64,000 bases of DNA from Runella zeae DSM 19591 (GCF_000423565.1 NZ_AUIF01000011.1:1-64000), one strand, 5' to 3'. Positions 1-9,666 are shown, counted from the stretch's first letter. The notes: a model not told the origin generated them from the letters alone. Translations and numbers: made by a program.

Positions 1-1
1 A

Positions 2-94
2 GACTTAGGCAATGAGTGGTTTGAGAAAAATAGAAAGGATAAGCGAATCGCTTACCTAAAAAAAGAATTGAAGCAGTTGGAAACAGCCGCTTAA
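2..94 (+). CDS. C-terminal fragment of an unidentified protein, possibly a transposase
   Basis: An open frame enters from the left edge and ends at TAA (92-94), giving 30 residues beginning DLGNEWFEKN and ending in a lysine-rich KKELKQLETAA tail. The DLG-x-(E/D)-(W/Y)-F start followed by a basic helix resembles the extreme C-termini of some insertion-sequence transposases, but this is recollection of a general pattern and 30 residues cannot assign a family. The upstream part lies outside the window, so it could equally be a different small basic protein. Confidence 0.35.
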   Translation, partial: DLGNEWFEKNRKDKRIAYLKKELKQLETAA

Positions 95-150
95 CGAATT
101 TAAAGGCCGATTTTTACTGGTGATAACATCCCGTTCATGAAACTGGCCTT

Positions 151-223
151 GGCAGCAAAGCACACAGAGTTGTGATACATAAGCACGTAGATGAAATTTT
201 CACAGTTCCTTGCTGCCTTTTTT
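151..223 (+). terminator. Possible long-loop hairpin with T-run after the left-edge gene
   Basis: GGCAGCAA (151-158) is the exact reverse complement of TTGCTGCC (210-217), followed by six T (218-223). The 51-base loop is long for an intrinsic terminator. It could instead be the terminal inverted repeat or structured RNA end of a mobile element if the left-edge gene is a transposase. The rest of the gap to 335 shows no gene. Confidence 0.3.
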
Positions 224-335
224 AAGAAAAATTCTATGACGACTCAAAAAGTTGTTTGTCATTACATTGACCAAAAATAACGCTTTTAGCACTTTTTAAC
301 CCTAATTTGCCCTGTCGGGCTTAATATATTTTCAG

Positions 336-1307
336 ATGAAAAAAGTTGTATTCCATCAATTTGGCAAGCCTTACGATATTTTAGCCGTAGAGGAAGTCGC
401 TACCCCCGTTCCTAATGCCGATGAAGTACTTATCAAGGTGATAGCAAGCCCTATCAATCCCTCTGATATTATGTTTGTTCAGAATTTATATGGTATTCGA
501 CCTCATTTACCCTCTGGCGCGGGTTTTGAAGGAGTGGGCATTGTAGAATCTGTTGGCGAAAACGTCAAAATACCCATAGGTACACGGGTAAGTTTTACCG
601 GAATCGGGACCTGGGCAGCGTATGTTATTACCAATCACCGAACTTTGATACCCGTACCCGAAGCTATGCCAGATGATGTAGCAGCGCAGTTGTTTGTCAA
701 CCCCTTTACGGCAGTAGCAATGGTAGAAGAATCAGGCGTAAAAAGCGGGGAATGGCTCATGATTACAGCAGCCGCCTCGGCGCTCGGCAAAATGGTGATT
801 CAGATTTGTAAAATGAGAGGAATCAAAACCATCGGGACAGTACGCCATAATGACCATACAGAAGACCTTAAAAGCCTCGGAATGGATGAAGTAGTGAATA
901 CCTCAGAAGAAAATCTTCCTAAAAAAGTCCAACATATCACCAAATACGAAGGCGTAAAAGCGGTACTAGAGTGTGTAGGTGGCCACACCGCAAGCGAAGC
1001 CGTGAAATGTATGAGTAGAGGAGGATTAATGCTTATATACGGCTCACTTAGTCTTCAAGACCCTCAAGTAAATGTAGGACTGATGATATTTAAAGAACTG
1101 ACATTGAGGGGATTTTGGCTTACTGATTGGATGCGTAGGGTAGATACCAATACTCGTCAAAGAGTATCTCAAGAAGTAATAAACCTACTTGTAACTGGTC
1201 AAGTACAAATACCTATAGAAGCAGTATATGGATTGGATGAAATCAAAAAAGCAGTTTCTCATGCCGAAGCATCAGGACGATGGGGTAAGGTCTTACTCAA
1301 GCCTTAA
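336..1307 (+). CDS. Zinc-type alcohol dehydrogenase-like / quinone (or enoyl) reductase, MDR superfamily
   Basis: A 323-residue medium-chain dehydrogenase/reductase. Residues 1-120 form the GroES-like domain (GAGFEGVGIVESVG around 61-74). A Rossmann-type nucleotide-binding segment follows around 140-160 (ITAAASALGKMVIQICK), and a C-terminal stretch closes the substrate cleft. The pattern best fits zinc-independent NADPH quinone reductases and 2-enoyl thioester reductases (ETR-like): no structural-zinc four-cysteine loop is seen. It is a single gene, transcribed convergently toward the DUF4249/receptor pair with 2 bases between the stop codons. The exact substrate cannot be read from sequence. 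ATG at 336 is the first start in frame with full domain coverage. Confidence 0.85.
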   Translation: MKKVVFHQFGKPYDILAVEEVATPVPNADEVLIKVIASPINPSDIMFVQNLYGIRPHLPSGAGFEGVGIVESVGENVKIPIGTRVSFTGIGTWAAYVITNHRTLIPVPEAMPDDVAAQLFVNPFTAVAMVEESGVKSGEWLMITAAASALGKMVIQICKMRGIKTIGTVRHNDHTEDLKSLGMDEVVNTSEENLPKKVQHITKYEGVKAVLECVGGHTASEAVKCMSRGGLMLIYGSLSLQDPQVNVGLMIFKELTLRGFWLTDWMRRVDTNTRQRVSQEVINLLVTGQVQIPIEAVYGLDEIKKAVSHAEASGRWGKVLLKP

Positions 1308-1309
1308 AT

Positions 1310-2230
1310 CTATTTTAGAGTAATGTTGATAGAACTTTTATTGTAAGCGGCAAAGCATCCAAGTCCATTTTGGATATTAGTTGGAATCAGAGTAGGTTCG
1401 CTAAAGGGGTTGTCGTCATCAAACGAGCGGACGGTTCGGTGATAATCATAGTAGTTTTTATCACAACTAAGAAGCATTAAAGTTACTTGTCGGGAGTTTT
1501 GTACGGGGCGAGTGAGCGTATAAGCGCTTATTCTACCAGCGTCTGAAATCATGGTTTCCCCATCAACATTTTGGTCTGATACCAAATCTCCAAGACGACT
1601 TTTATCCCTGAAGTTGATATTAGTAATATTGGGCATCATTTGATAGTTGTTAGGCCCTGTTTGTATTTTTTCTATTTGGAATAAATAGCCCGCTACTCGG
1701 TAATAATTAACCTGATTTGGAACGTCTTGCCATACGATGCGGTATAGATAGTCGTAATAAGTTTGAGCTGAAGAAAACATGGAGGTTGAAAGTGTAGAAT
1801 CAAATTTTATTTCTTTGATAAATGTGGCCTTAGGGACAGTACAAGACGATTGAACTGTTTGGTCACCAAGGGTGACTTTCAAAGAATAAGTTTGACCTTC
1901 CACGATAGGCATTTCTTTTACAGATATTCGGTACACCAAATCTTTGGTATTGAAAGGAAGTTTGACTTCCCGATTTTGGCTAGAAAGCAAAACAGTTGCC
2001 CCTGTTAAAGAAGCCGAACTGCCAGTATTATTATATATATTTCCTAGTACTTCGTTGCTTCGATTTACCATGATATTGATTGCGGTATCTTGAGGAGAGA
2101 GATACCCATGTACCACTAGTTTGTTAACGGTCTGAGGCAATAGACTAGGATCAACATCTTTGATGAGGGTATCACAAGCAGTAAATACGCCTAACAGAAG
2201 CAGAGTAGCGATTGTTGCAACTATTTTCAC
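1310..2230 (-). CDS. DUF4249 family outer-membrane lipoprotein
   Basis: A 306-residue protein with an N-terminal hydrophobic signal ending in a lipobox-like VFTAC (Cys19), so probably a lipoprotein anchored after export. The body fits the DUF4249 family of Bacteroidota, beta-rich proteins nearly always encoded directly downstream of a TonB-dependent receptor. That is the arrangement here: it follows the receptor on the same strand after a 4-base gap, implying one transcript. By analogy with other receptor-coupled lipoproteins it may help capture ligand at the cell surface, but no substrate is known. Family call from overall pattern and neighbour, not from a search. Confidence 0.8.
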   Translation of the reverse strand: MKIVATIATLLLLGVFTACDTLIKDVDPSLLPQTVNKLVVHGYLSPQDTAINIMVNRSNEVLGNIYNNTGSSASLTGATVLLSSQNREVKLPFNTKDLVYRISVKEMPIVEGQTYSLKVTLGDQTVQSSCTVPKATFIKEIKFDSTLSTSMFSSAQTYYDYLYRIVWQDVPNQVNYYRVAGYLFQIEKIQTGPNNYQMMPNITNINFRDKSRLGDLVSDQNVDGETMISDAGRISAYTLTRPVQNSRQVTLMLLSCDKNYYDYHRTVRSFDDDNPFSEPTLIPTNIQNGLGCFAAYNKSSINITLK

Positions 2231-2234
2231 AGTT

Positions 2235-4640
2235 CTAAAATTTAAAGTTATAGCTCAAGGTAGGCACAATCGGGAAAACCGAAACGCGTTGTAATACTCT
2301 TTCATTGCTGATGACTTTGCCAGCGCTATCGTATACGGGGCGAGTGATTAAATTATAAAAAAATGGATTTCGCCGATTATATAAATTATAGACACTTAAT
2401 TCCCAAGTACGTTCGTGATAGCGCTTTTTCTTGTGAAATTGGAGACTTAAATCAAAACGATGATAGGGCTCAGCTCGAAAGCTATTTTTAGGACCATAGT
2501 CACTTACCGCTCTTCCTCCTCCAAAAGTAGTATTGATTAAAGAAGAGTTGTTGTTACTTAAATAGGGAATAGTGGCATTCTGAAAAGCCGTATAATTACT
2601 TTGAGGCAGAGTGAGGGCATTGCCTGTACCATATACCCAAGTCCCTGACAACGTGACACGCGGTGAAAGCTCATAAATACCCACAATAGAAAAATCATGG
2701 CGTCGGTCATAGCGAGGAAAGAAAGTTTTGCCAGCATTAAGCTCCGCAAATTGCCATTGAGTCCAAGATAGGGTATAGCCAATCCAACCCGACAGTTTCC
2801 CTGTTTTTTTCTGTAACAATATTTCTGCTCCATACGACCAGCCTCTACCCGCCGTGAGATTATCATCCCAGCGGATTTTATCGGCTCCTTCAGGGCCATC
2901 TATCAATAAAAAACTTGCTCCTTCTTTATAGTTAACGATGTTGTTCATGGTTTTGTAATAACCTTCAATCGACAAAGCAAGTCCTTTTTTGCTGAAATCT
3001 TTGGCAAAACCCGCCGCAACCTGACCTGATTGCTGAGGCGCGATTTTGTCGGTACTTGGTACCCAAAGATCAGTAGGTAATCCTATCCCTGTATTGGAAA
3101 GTAAATGGATGTACTGATTCATACGAGCATAGGAAGCTTTGAAAGACAAATCCGAACGCAACATAAAGGCTGCTGAGATACGAGGCTCAGGGCGTAGATA
3201 GCGTTTTGTCTCAGCCTGAAAATAACTTAACCTTAACCCCGCATTTACTTTCAACCTATTGGTAGGCTTCCATGTATCTTCTACATATATCCCCGATTCT
3301 ACATTGTCTAAAGCCTCTACTTCCGTTTTAAATTGTGCAATGTCGGAATCTTTGACCACTACGGCACTAGGGGTAAACCGATGCAAGGTAGTCGAAACGC
3401 CAAAACGTAAAGCATGCTGTGGATTAGGAAAATAATCAACGTCATATTTTAACCCCCAATCTCTCACTCCAGAGCTGTATCTAAGTTCGTATTCGTTCTG
3501 GGTAGTTCCACTGGTGCGGGTATCTTTGGCGTAAATCTGAAATTTGTAATTACTAAAAATGAGCGAGGCATTCGAAAACATTTTCTCATTGAAGAGGTGA
3601 TTCCAACGAACTGTGCCTGTAGCATTGCCCCAATTAAGCCCACCTTCGCTAGAAGAAGACGAACTTTTGTCTCTAAAAAAAAATCGATCTTGTCCGAAAT
3701 AGCCACTAGCGTATAGTTTATTTTTTTGTCCAAAATCATAATTTAGTTTAGCATTCAAGTCGTAAAAATAATATCCTCCGGTACTATTACCGTCGTTTTG
3801 GGCAGCAATGAGCGGGCGAGCCAAAAGGTCAAGATAAGTACGCCTCCCTGATACTAAAAAAGAAGATTTGCCTTTTTTGATTGGGCCTTCAAGGGTAAGT
3901 CGTGAAGCAATGAGCCCCCCGCCTCCTTCTCCGTGAAGTTTTTCTTTATTACCTTCTTTCATATTAAGTTCAATGACCGACGAAAGGCGCCCTCCAAAAC
4001 GAGCCGGAAATCCCCCCTTGATAAGTTCTACGCTTTTGAGCGCATCTCCATTAAACACTGAGAAAAACCCAAACAAATGACTTACATTATAGACGGGGGC
4101 ATCGTCCAGAATCACAAGGTTTTGATCGGGGCCGCCTCCTCTTACATAGATACCCGTTTGTCCTTCCGAGCCTTTTTGTACACCAGGCATTAACTGTAAT
4201 ACGCGTAGCACATCTTTTTCACCCAAAAAAGCTGGAATTTTCTTGATTTGCTGTACCGGAATATCGATTCGGCTCATCTGAGGCGATTCGCTGATACGCT
4301 CATTGTCACGCTTACCAGAGACTACCACTTCTTCCAGTTGCCGCCCTATCGGCGCTAAAGAGATATTTAGTTCAGTGTTTTTGTTTAATCGAAAAGTACG
4401 CTGTACGGTTTCGTATCCCACAAAAGAAAAGGCTATTGTGACAGAATCATTGCTAGGGAGAGTCAAAGAATAAAAACCGTAAGTATTGGAAGTTGTGCCA
4501 GTATTGGTTCCGGGTAAAAAAACATTTACACCAATGAGCTGCTCTTGACTCCCTTGCTCTCTCACAAATCCACTTACCGTAAAGCGTTGCTGAGCACAAA
4601 TCGACAAAGAGAAAAGAGAAAAAAATAAAAAGTACCTCAT
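2235..4640 (-). CDS. TonB-dependent receptor with N-terminal carboxypeptidase-like regulatory domain
   Basis: An 801-residue outer-membrane receptor. Residues 1-16 are a signal peptide. About 20-95 are a CarboxypepD_reg-like beta-sandwich (VSGFVREQGSQEQLIGVNVFL), about 115-225 the plug (RVLQLMPGVQKGSEGQTGIY, then VRGGGPDQNLVILDDAPVYN), and the rest a beta-barrel ending in aromatic F (YNFKF), typical of BAM-inserted porins. It imports an unknown ligand using TonB/ExbBD energy. It is the first gene of a two-gene unit with the DUF4249 lipoprotein. This is the DUF4249-associated receptor type, not SusC, since no SusD follows. Confidence 0.9.
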   Translation of the reverse strand: MRYFLFFSLFSLSICAQQRFTVSGFVREQGSQEQLIGVNVFLPGTNTGTTSNTYGFYSLTLPSNDSVTIAFSFVGYETVQRTFRLNKNTELNISLAPIGRQLEEVVVSGKRDNERISESPQMSRIDIPVQQIKKIPAFLGEKDVLRVLQLMPGVQKGSEGQTGIYVRGGGPDQNLVILDDAPVYNVSHLFGFFSVFNGDALKSVELIKGGFPARFGGRLSSVIELNMKEGNKEKLHGEGGGGLIASRLTLEGPIKKGKSSFLVSGRRTYLDLLARPLIAAQNDGNSTGGYYFYDLNAKLNYDFGQKNKLYASGYFGQDRFFFRDKSSSSSSEGGLNWGNATGTVRWNHLFNEKMFSNASLIFSNYKFQIYAKDTRTSGTTQNEYELRYSSGVRDWGLKYDVDYFPNPQHALRFGVSTTLHRFTPSAVVVKDSDIAQFKTEVEALDNVESGIYVEDTWKPTNRLKVNAGLRLSYFQAETKRYLRPEPRISAAFMLRSDLSFKASYARMNQYIHLLSNTGIGLPTDLWVPSTDKIAPQQSGQVAAGFAKDFSKKGLALSIEGYYKTMNNIVNYKEGASFLLIDGPEGADKIRWDDNLTAGRGWSYGAEILLQKKTGKLSGWIGYTLSWTQWQFAELNAGKTFFPRYDRRHDFSIVGIYELSPRVTLSGTWVYGTGNALTLPQSNYTAFQNATIPYLSNNNSSLINTTFGGGRAVSDYGPKNSFRAEPYHRFDLSLQFHKKKRYHERTWELSVYNLYNRRNPFFYNLITRPVYDSAGKVISNERVLQRVSVFPIVPTLSYNFKF

Positions 4641-4766
4641 TCGATGGCTGTTTAGGTAATGAGTCGTAAGTTTGAATTTTTATTTTTAATAACGAGCCTA
4701 TTACATAAAATAGTGTCAACCCTAGATTTATAAAGGTGACATCAGGCTCTAAACGTATAGATTGAG

Positions 4767-6131
4767 ATGCAAACTATTCTTATTCTTAATGCCCGTATCG
4801 TCAATGAAGGACAAATCTTAGAACAAGACATTTTAGTAAAAAATGGTTTTATCGATACCATAGCGCCTAATCTTTCGCATCTAGTGGTCGACCGTCTCAT
4901 TGATGCCAAAGGGCAGTATGTTTTGCCAGGGGTTATTGATGACCAAGTACATTTTAGAGAACCCGGACTCACTCACAAAGCATCTATCTATACCGAAGCC
5001 AAAGCTGCCGTAGCTGGCGGAGTGACTTCCTTTATGGAAATGCCCAATACAGTTCCTAATGCCCTTACTCAAGCGTTGTTGGAAGATAAGTACCAAATTG
5101 CTTCTAAAACATCGTTGGCCAACTACTCTTTTTTCATGGGGGCATCCAACGACAATTATGATGAGGTCATGAAAACAATCTGCCCTGATGTATGTGGCAT
5201 CAAGATTTTTATGGGTTCTTCTACTGGCAATATGCTAGTTGATTCGCCTGATGTGCTAGAAAAGTTATTTTCAACGGCTCCTTGTCTCATTGCAACCCAC
5301 TGTGAAGATGAGCCTACAGTACGTCAACGTACCGAAATGTTTAAAGAACGCTACGGAGACCAAGTCCCCTATGATATTCATGCCCTGATTCGAAACGAAG
5401 AAGCTTGCTTGAAATCGTCGTCGTTGGCGGTGAGCCTTGCCCAAAAATATGGCACCCGTTTACACATATTGCATATTTCGACGGGCGAAGAAACTTCACT
5501 TTTTGAGATAGGAAGTTATGGAAATTCATCCATAAGCGATATAGAAAAGCGGCAAAAAAAAATCACATCCGAAGCCTGTGTACACCACTTATGGTTTGAC
5601 GCCGAAGACTACCATCGACTCGGAAATTTGATAAAGTGCAATCCCGCTATCAAAGCGCCTCATCACAAAGAACAAATACTACAGGCCGTTTTAGACAATC
5701 GTATCGATGTAATTGCGACCGACCACGCACCTCATACCTGGGAAGAAAAATCCAAAGGATATTGGGCTGCCCCTTCAGGCTTACCTTTGGTGCAGCATTC
5801 TCTCAATATCATGCTTGAATTTGCAGCTCAAGGCAAAATCTCCCTCGAAAGAGTAGTGGAGAAAATGAGCCACGCCGTAGCAGATGTATTTAGAATCGAA
5901 AAACGTGGCTACATTCGAGAAGGGTATTGGGCAGATTTGGTACTGGTTGATTTGAATCAAACTACCTTCGTATCCAAAGAAAATATTTTATTCAAATGCG
6001 GTTGGTCTCCCCTAGAAGGTACAACGTTTCAATCTAAAGTGACTCATACATTGGTATCAGGGCATGTGGTTTATGAAAATGGTACTTTTGACGAATCGAA
6101 GCAAGGTAAACGTTTGCGTTTTTCTCATTAG
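4767..6131 (+). CDS. pyrC: Dihydroorotase (amidohydrolase superfamily)
   Basis: A 454-residue class I dihydroorotase-like enzyme, which closes carbamoyl-aspartate to dihydroorotate in pyrimidine synthesis. The TIM-barrel metal site is visible: DDQVHFREPG (58-67), the likely carbamylated lysine in GIKIFMGSSTGN (about 148-159), a histidine in ATHCEDE, another in LHILHIST, and the catalytic aspartate in DVIATDHAPH. In the usual Asp-x-His-x-His metal motif the first His is replaced by Gln60; I believe this occurs in a Bacteroidota subgroup, but it should be checked for activity. The gene stands alone, divergent from the TonB receptor. ATG at 4767 gives a normal length. Confidence 0.88.
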   Translation: MQTILILNARIVNEGQILEQDILVKNGFIDTIAPNLSHLVVDRLIDAKGQYVLPGVIDDQVHFREPGLTHKASIYTEAKAAVAGGVTSFMEMPNTVPNALTQALLEDKYQIASKTSLANYSFFMGASNDNYDEVMKTICPDVCGIKIFMGSSTGNMLVDSPDVLEKLFSTAPCLIATHCEDEPTVRQRTEMFKERYGDQVPYDIHALIRNEEACLKSSSLAVSLAQKYGTRLHILHISTGEETSLFEIGSYGNSSISDIEKRQKKITSEACVHHLWFDAEDYHRLGNLIKCNPAIKAPHHKEQILQAVLDNRIDVIATDHAPHTWEEKSKGYWAAPSGLPLVQHSLNIMLEFAAQGKISLERVVEKMSHAVADVFRIEKRGYIREGYWADLVLVDLNQTTFVSKENILFKCGWSPLEGTTFQSKVTHTLVSGHVVYENGTFDESKQGKRLRFSH

Positions 6132-6474
6132 GCATTAAAAGCTGACTTGGTTCACCCCACGTTTTATCCGTTTCATCGGGAATAAGAGCGCGTTTGTCAT
6201 TTTTTTTTGGTGTGATGCAACCTTCCATCACACCTTTGCATCATAATGTTGTGTGAAGCAAATCTTCAATGTTTATGTGACAAACGGATGGATTTAGCGA
6301 AGAGCCAAAAACACCTACCACTTATCCTGAAAATTTGCCTTTTATCACTAATCAAGCAAAAAACAAGGTACTTTGTATTGCATAATACCATAGCAAACAT
6401 ATATCTTTGTATCAACATTACAGCCAGACAATAAATAGATAAAAAAATCGACCATTTTAAAAACCCGTACAGTC
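6132..6474. other. Gene-poor gap between pyrC and a small secreted protein
   Basis: About 340 bases with no convincing gene. The only clear structure is the perfect 9-bp hairpin at 6209-6234. Short frames here (for example 6246-6434) lack a recognisable domain or signal peptide and I do not accept them. Confidence 0.6.
6209..6237 (+). terminator. Hairpin downstream of pyrC, weak terminator candidate
   Basis: GGTGTGATG (6209-6217) pairs perfectly with CATCACACC (6226-6234) across an 8-base loop. Only three T follow on the plus strand, while eight T precede it. It may be a weak terminator for pyrC or a protein-binding palindrome. Confidence 0.4.
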
Positions 6475-6741
6475 ATGAAAGCTATCACCCTCGCCGCCGT
6501 TTTGTGTTTGTTAAGCACTTCTGCTTTTTCGATTGGTCGCCCTCACAATATCTTTGCTAACCACAAGGCTTTAGTGGAACGTACAGCGGCAAGTCAACCG
6601 AAAAAAGTAAACGTAACCCCGAGTACTTCGGTATTGAAAGAAGTGACTACCAAAGCACAAAATGGCGCAGAGGAAACTCGTCAAGCTGTTTCGACTATTG
6701 GGAGTATCGTGGCACTATTTTGGAAATTAATCAATTCATAA
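6475..6741 (+). CDS. Small secreted protein of unknown function
   Basis: An 88-residue protein with a classical signal peptide (hydrophobic 4-16, probable cleavage after SAFS at about 19). The mature part is basic, rich in Lys/Ala/Thr/Val, and ends in a hydrophobic segment (IGSIVALFWKLINS) that could be an amphipathic or membrane helix. I recognise no family. A strong terminator directly downstream (6791-6819) supports a real, independently transcribed gene. Confidence 0.6.
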   Translation: MKAITLAAVLCLLSTSAFSIGRPHNIFANHKALVERTAASQPKKVNVTPSTSVLKEVTTKAQNGAEETRQAVSTIGSIVALFWKLINS

Positions 6742-6790
6742 CAACAAAGCGATAAGTCTAAGCGCTTTTGTATATATCCTTTCAAAATTT

Positions 6791-6819
6791 AAACCAACTA
6801 TATCAAGTTGGTTTTTTTT
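6791..6819 (+). terminator. Intrinsic terminator of the small secreted protein gene
   Basis: AACCAACT (6792-6799) and AGTTGGTT (6806-6813) form a perfect 8-bp stem with a 6-base loop, running directly into a T-tract. The upstream A residues extend pairing with the T-run. Confidence 0.85.
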
Positions 6820-6843
6820 GTGTCAATTCTTATTGAGCAAGTC

Positions 6844-7503
6844 TTACGACTTGAAATAACTTTTGTATTCTTTGGTCCAATGGTAAGCCCCAAAAGCAGC
6901 AATAAAGCAAAACACAAAATACAAAAGTGAATAAAGCTTCACGTCTTTGATGTAGTACATGTAAGTAGCAATAATATCAATCAACAACCACATATACCAA
7001 GATTCAATTTTTTTACGAATCAACATAAAAGTCGCCACCACACTCATGATAGTCGTAAACGAATCCATGTAGGGAAAAGCACTGGGAATACTAAATAAGC
7101 GAGGAAACCACTCATGAAGATTTTTGGCAAAATGTCCCATCAGAAACGTCGCCCCTACCCCACTTATCCCAAGCATTATCCATTGGGTCGATGAAAGTTT
7201 ACTTATTTTTAATTCATTTTTTTGGTTGGCCTCTTCTTCTTTAGGAAACTTCCACTGCCACCAGCCTATTAGGTTTGTAATAAAAAAGAAAACCTGCAAA
7301 AACATATCAGGATAAAGCTGGATTTGGTAGAACATCACAAAAGCTAGAACTACATTAAAAAGACCTATAATCCAACTCCATACATTTTCACGAGCCGACA
7401 ACCACACCGCCACTGCCCCTGTAATCGTAGCCCAAAACTCCAAATGGCTCATTTTATAACCCAAAGCCTCAAAAAAAATGGTGTTAATATCAAAAAAATT
7501 CAT
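6844..7503 (-). CDS. pnuC: Nicotinamide riboside transporter PnuC
   Basis: A 219-residue inner-membrane protein with about seven hydrophobic helices. It fits PnuC, the facilitator for nicotinamide riboside in NAD salvage. Typical features are the early WLSARENVWSWIIGLFNV segment, the ITNLIGWWQW motif and the late SWYMWLLIDIIATYMYY helix. I start it at the ATG of MNFF (7501-7503): an upstream in-frame start at 7608 would add 35 residues without family character and overlap the glgB leader. It is transcribed away from glgB. Confidence 0.87.
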   Translation of the reverse strand: MNFFDINTIFFEALGYKMSHLEFWATITGAVAVWLSARENVWSWIIGLFNVVLAFVMFYQIQLYPDMFLQVFFFITNLIGWWQWKFPKEEEANQKNELKISKLSSTQWIMLGISGVGATFLMGHFAKNLHEWFPRLFSIPSAFPYMDSFTTIMSVVATFMLIRKKIESWYMWLLIDIIATYMYYIKDVKLYSLLYFVFCFIAAFGAYHWTKEYKSYFKS

Positions 7504-7644
7504 TGTGTGTTCTTTGCGTGTTTGCTTGAATGGAAGTATGTTCACCAAACAAATTATTTTTTTGTACAATAGTGCAATTTTAGCTTGAAAAAGTCTATTT
7601 TGCGTCACATAACCCTCGAAGAATCATCCTCCAATATCAATATT

Positions 7645-9666
7645 ATGGCAAAATCAGCAAAAACTAAAAAAGAAGTCGTAGCCGAAGTTCCCGCCCCAAA
7701 AAAAACTCGCAAAAAAGCTGAAACCGTACCCGAACCTATCGTAAATGACCCTTTGCAGGGTGTCGAAAATTACTCTCGGCTTACTGATTTTGATATATAT
7801 CTTTTTAAATCTGGTAAACACTATAAGCTATACGAAAAGCTCGGCTCTCATGTAATGGAATACAAGGGAGTAATAGGGACTTACTTTGCCGTGTGGGCAC
7901 CAAACGCCCAATACCTATCGGTCATTGGGGATTTTAATGGTTGGAACAAAGGAAGCCATCCTTTAAGCCTACGTTGGGACAACTCAGGAATATGGGAAGG
8001 TTTTGTGCCTCATATAGGGCGAGGCGAAGTTTATAAGTATTTTATTAAATCCAATATCAATGACGCCGAAATTGAGAAAGCCGACCCCTTTGCTCTTTGG
8101 TGCGAAGTAGCTCCCAAAACGGCTTCTGTAGTATGGGATACATGGCACGAATGGCAAGACGCTGAATGGTTGCGCAATCGCCGTAAACACAACTCTCTCA
8201 CTTCGCCTATATCGGTATATGAAGTGCATTTGAGTTCGTGGATGCGCGACCCTGCTGAGCCTACAAGATTCTTAAACTATCGGGAAATCGCCGATAGTCT
8301 CGTAGGATACGTCAAAGATATGGGATTTACGCACGTAGAATTGATGCCTATTATGGAAGCCCCCTATCCTCCCTCATGGGGCTACCAAATCACGGGTTAT
8401 TTTTCTTGCGCGTCGCGTATGGGTGCTCCACAAGATTTGATGTACCTCATTGAGCGTCTTCATCAGGAAGGCATCGGTGTGTATATGGATTGGGTGCCGT
8501 CGCATTTTCCGGGCGACGCCCACGGTCTTTTTGCGTTTGACGGAACGCACCTTTACGAACACGCCGACCCCCGTAAAGGCTATCACCCTGATTGGAAAAG
8601 CTTTATCTTCAACTATGGCCGCAATGAAGTCCGCTCCTTTCTTATTTCAAACGCTATATTTTGGCTTGATCGCTATCATGTAGATGGCCTCAGAGTAGAC
8701 GCAGTCGCTTCAATGCTCTATCTTGATTATTCTCGTAAACACGGCGAATGGATTCCCAATGAATTTGGTGGACGCGAAAACCTAGAGGCCATTGCCTTTT
8801 TGCGTGAGCTAAACGTAGCTATTTTCAGCGAATTCCCAGATGCACAGACGATTGCCGAAGAATCTACGGCATTTCCCGGCGTATCTCGTCCTACATACAT
8901 AGGAGGACTAGGTTTTGGGATGAAATGGATGATGGGCTGGATGAACGATACCCTCAAATATTTCCAAAAAGACCCTATGTATCGTCGTTGGCACCAAGAC
9001 CAAATTACATTTAGTCTAGTATACGCCTTTTCCGAAAACTTCATGCTTCCTCTATCGCACGATGAAGTAGTATATGGTAAAGGCTCCCTACTTGATAAAA
9101 TGCCCGGCGATGAGTGGAAACGCTTTGCCAATTTACGTCTTTTGTTTACTTATATGTACACACACCCAGGCACCAAGTTACTTTTTATGGGTGGGGAATT
9201 TGGCCAACTAAAAGAATGGAATTTTGAACAATCGCTTGATTGGCATCTCCTCCAACTTGCACCCCACAAAGGAGCCCAAAATTGTTTGAAATCATTGAAT
9301 CATTTGCTCAAAAATCAACCTGCCCTTCACGACTATAACTTCTCTGCCGAGGGTTTTGAGTGGATTGATGCCCAAGACCGCGACAATAGTATCGTTGTTT
9401 TTTCACGCAAAGGAATTAATCCCAGCGATACTTTGGTGGTAGTTCTCAATATGACACCCACACCTCAAAGTGGCTACCGTATCGGAATTCCATCAGAAGG
9501 TGAATGGGAAGAAATTTTCAATAGTGATTCCTCAGATTTTTATGGAAGTGGCGTAAGCAATACCCAAAAAGTAGAAACAGAATCATTGAAATGGCACAAT
9601 CAGCCACAGTCAACGGTGATTACAATTCCTCCTTTAGGTGGAATTGTTTTGAAGAAAAAATCTTAA
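7645..9666 (+). CDS. glgB: 1,4-alpha-glucan branching enzyme
   Basis: A 673-residue GH13 enzyme that cuts alpha-1,4 chains and reattaches them as alpha-1,6 branches in glycogen. It has a lysine-rich N-terminal tail (1-35), a CBM48-type domain (about 70-165; FAVWAPNAQYLSVIGDFNGW), the catalytic barrel with DGLRVDAVASMLY (nucleophile Asp about 352), AEEST (acid Glu about 405), LSHDEVV (transition-state Asp), and a C-terminal beta-domain. ATG at 7645 is preferred over an in-frame ATG at 7585, whose extra residues fall in the promoter gap with pnuC. No other glycogen gene is adjacent, which suggests a dispersed pathway. Confidence 0.93.
   Translation: MAKSAKTKKEVVAEVPAPKKTRKKAETVPEPIVNDPLQGVENYSRLTDFDIYLFKSGKHYKLYEKLGSHVMEYKGVIGTYFAVWAPNAQYLSVIGDFNGWNKGSHPLSLRWDNSGIWEGFVPHIGRGEVYKYFIKSNINDAEIEKADPFALWCEVAPKTASVVWDTWHEWQDAEWLRNRRKHNSLTSPISVYEVHLSSWMRDPAEPTRFLNYREIADSLVGYVKDMGFTHVELMPIMEAPYPPSWGYQITGYFSCASRMGAPQDLMYLIERLHQEGIGVYMDWVPSHFPGDAHGLFAFDGTHLYEHADPRKGYHPDWKSFIFNYGRNEVRSFLISNAIFWLDRYHVDGLRVDAVASMLYLDYSRKHGEWIPNEFGGRENLEAIAFLRELNVAIFSEFPDAQTIAEESTAFPGVSRPTYIGGLGFGMKWMMGWMNDTLKYFQKDPMYRRWHQDQITFSLVYAFSENFMLPLSHDEVVYGKGSLLDKMPGDEWKRFANLRLLFTYMYTHPGTKLLFMGGEFGQLKEWNFEQSLDWHLLQLAPHKGAQNCLKSLNHLLKNQPALHDYNFSAEGFEWIDAQDRDNSIVVFSRKGINPSDTLVVVLNMTPTPQSGYRIGIPSEGEWEEIFNSDSSDFYGSGVSNTQKVETESLKWHNQPQSTVITIPPLGGIVLKKKS

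Noticed and set aside
6246-6434. 62-codon frame between pyrC and the small secreted protein
   Set aside because: No recognisable features, and Cys/Lys-rich composition typical of noncoding A/T-rich DNA.
8727-9131. 134-codon minus-strand frame
   Set aside because: Antisense to the catalytic core of glgB with no independent evidence.
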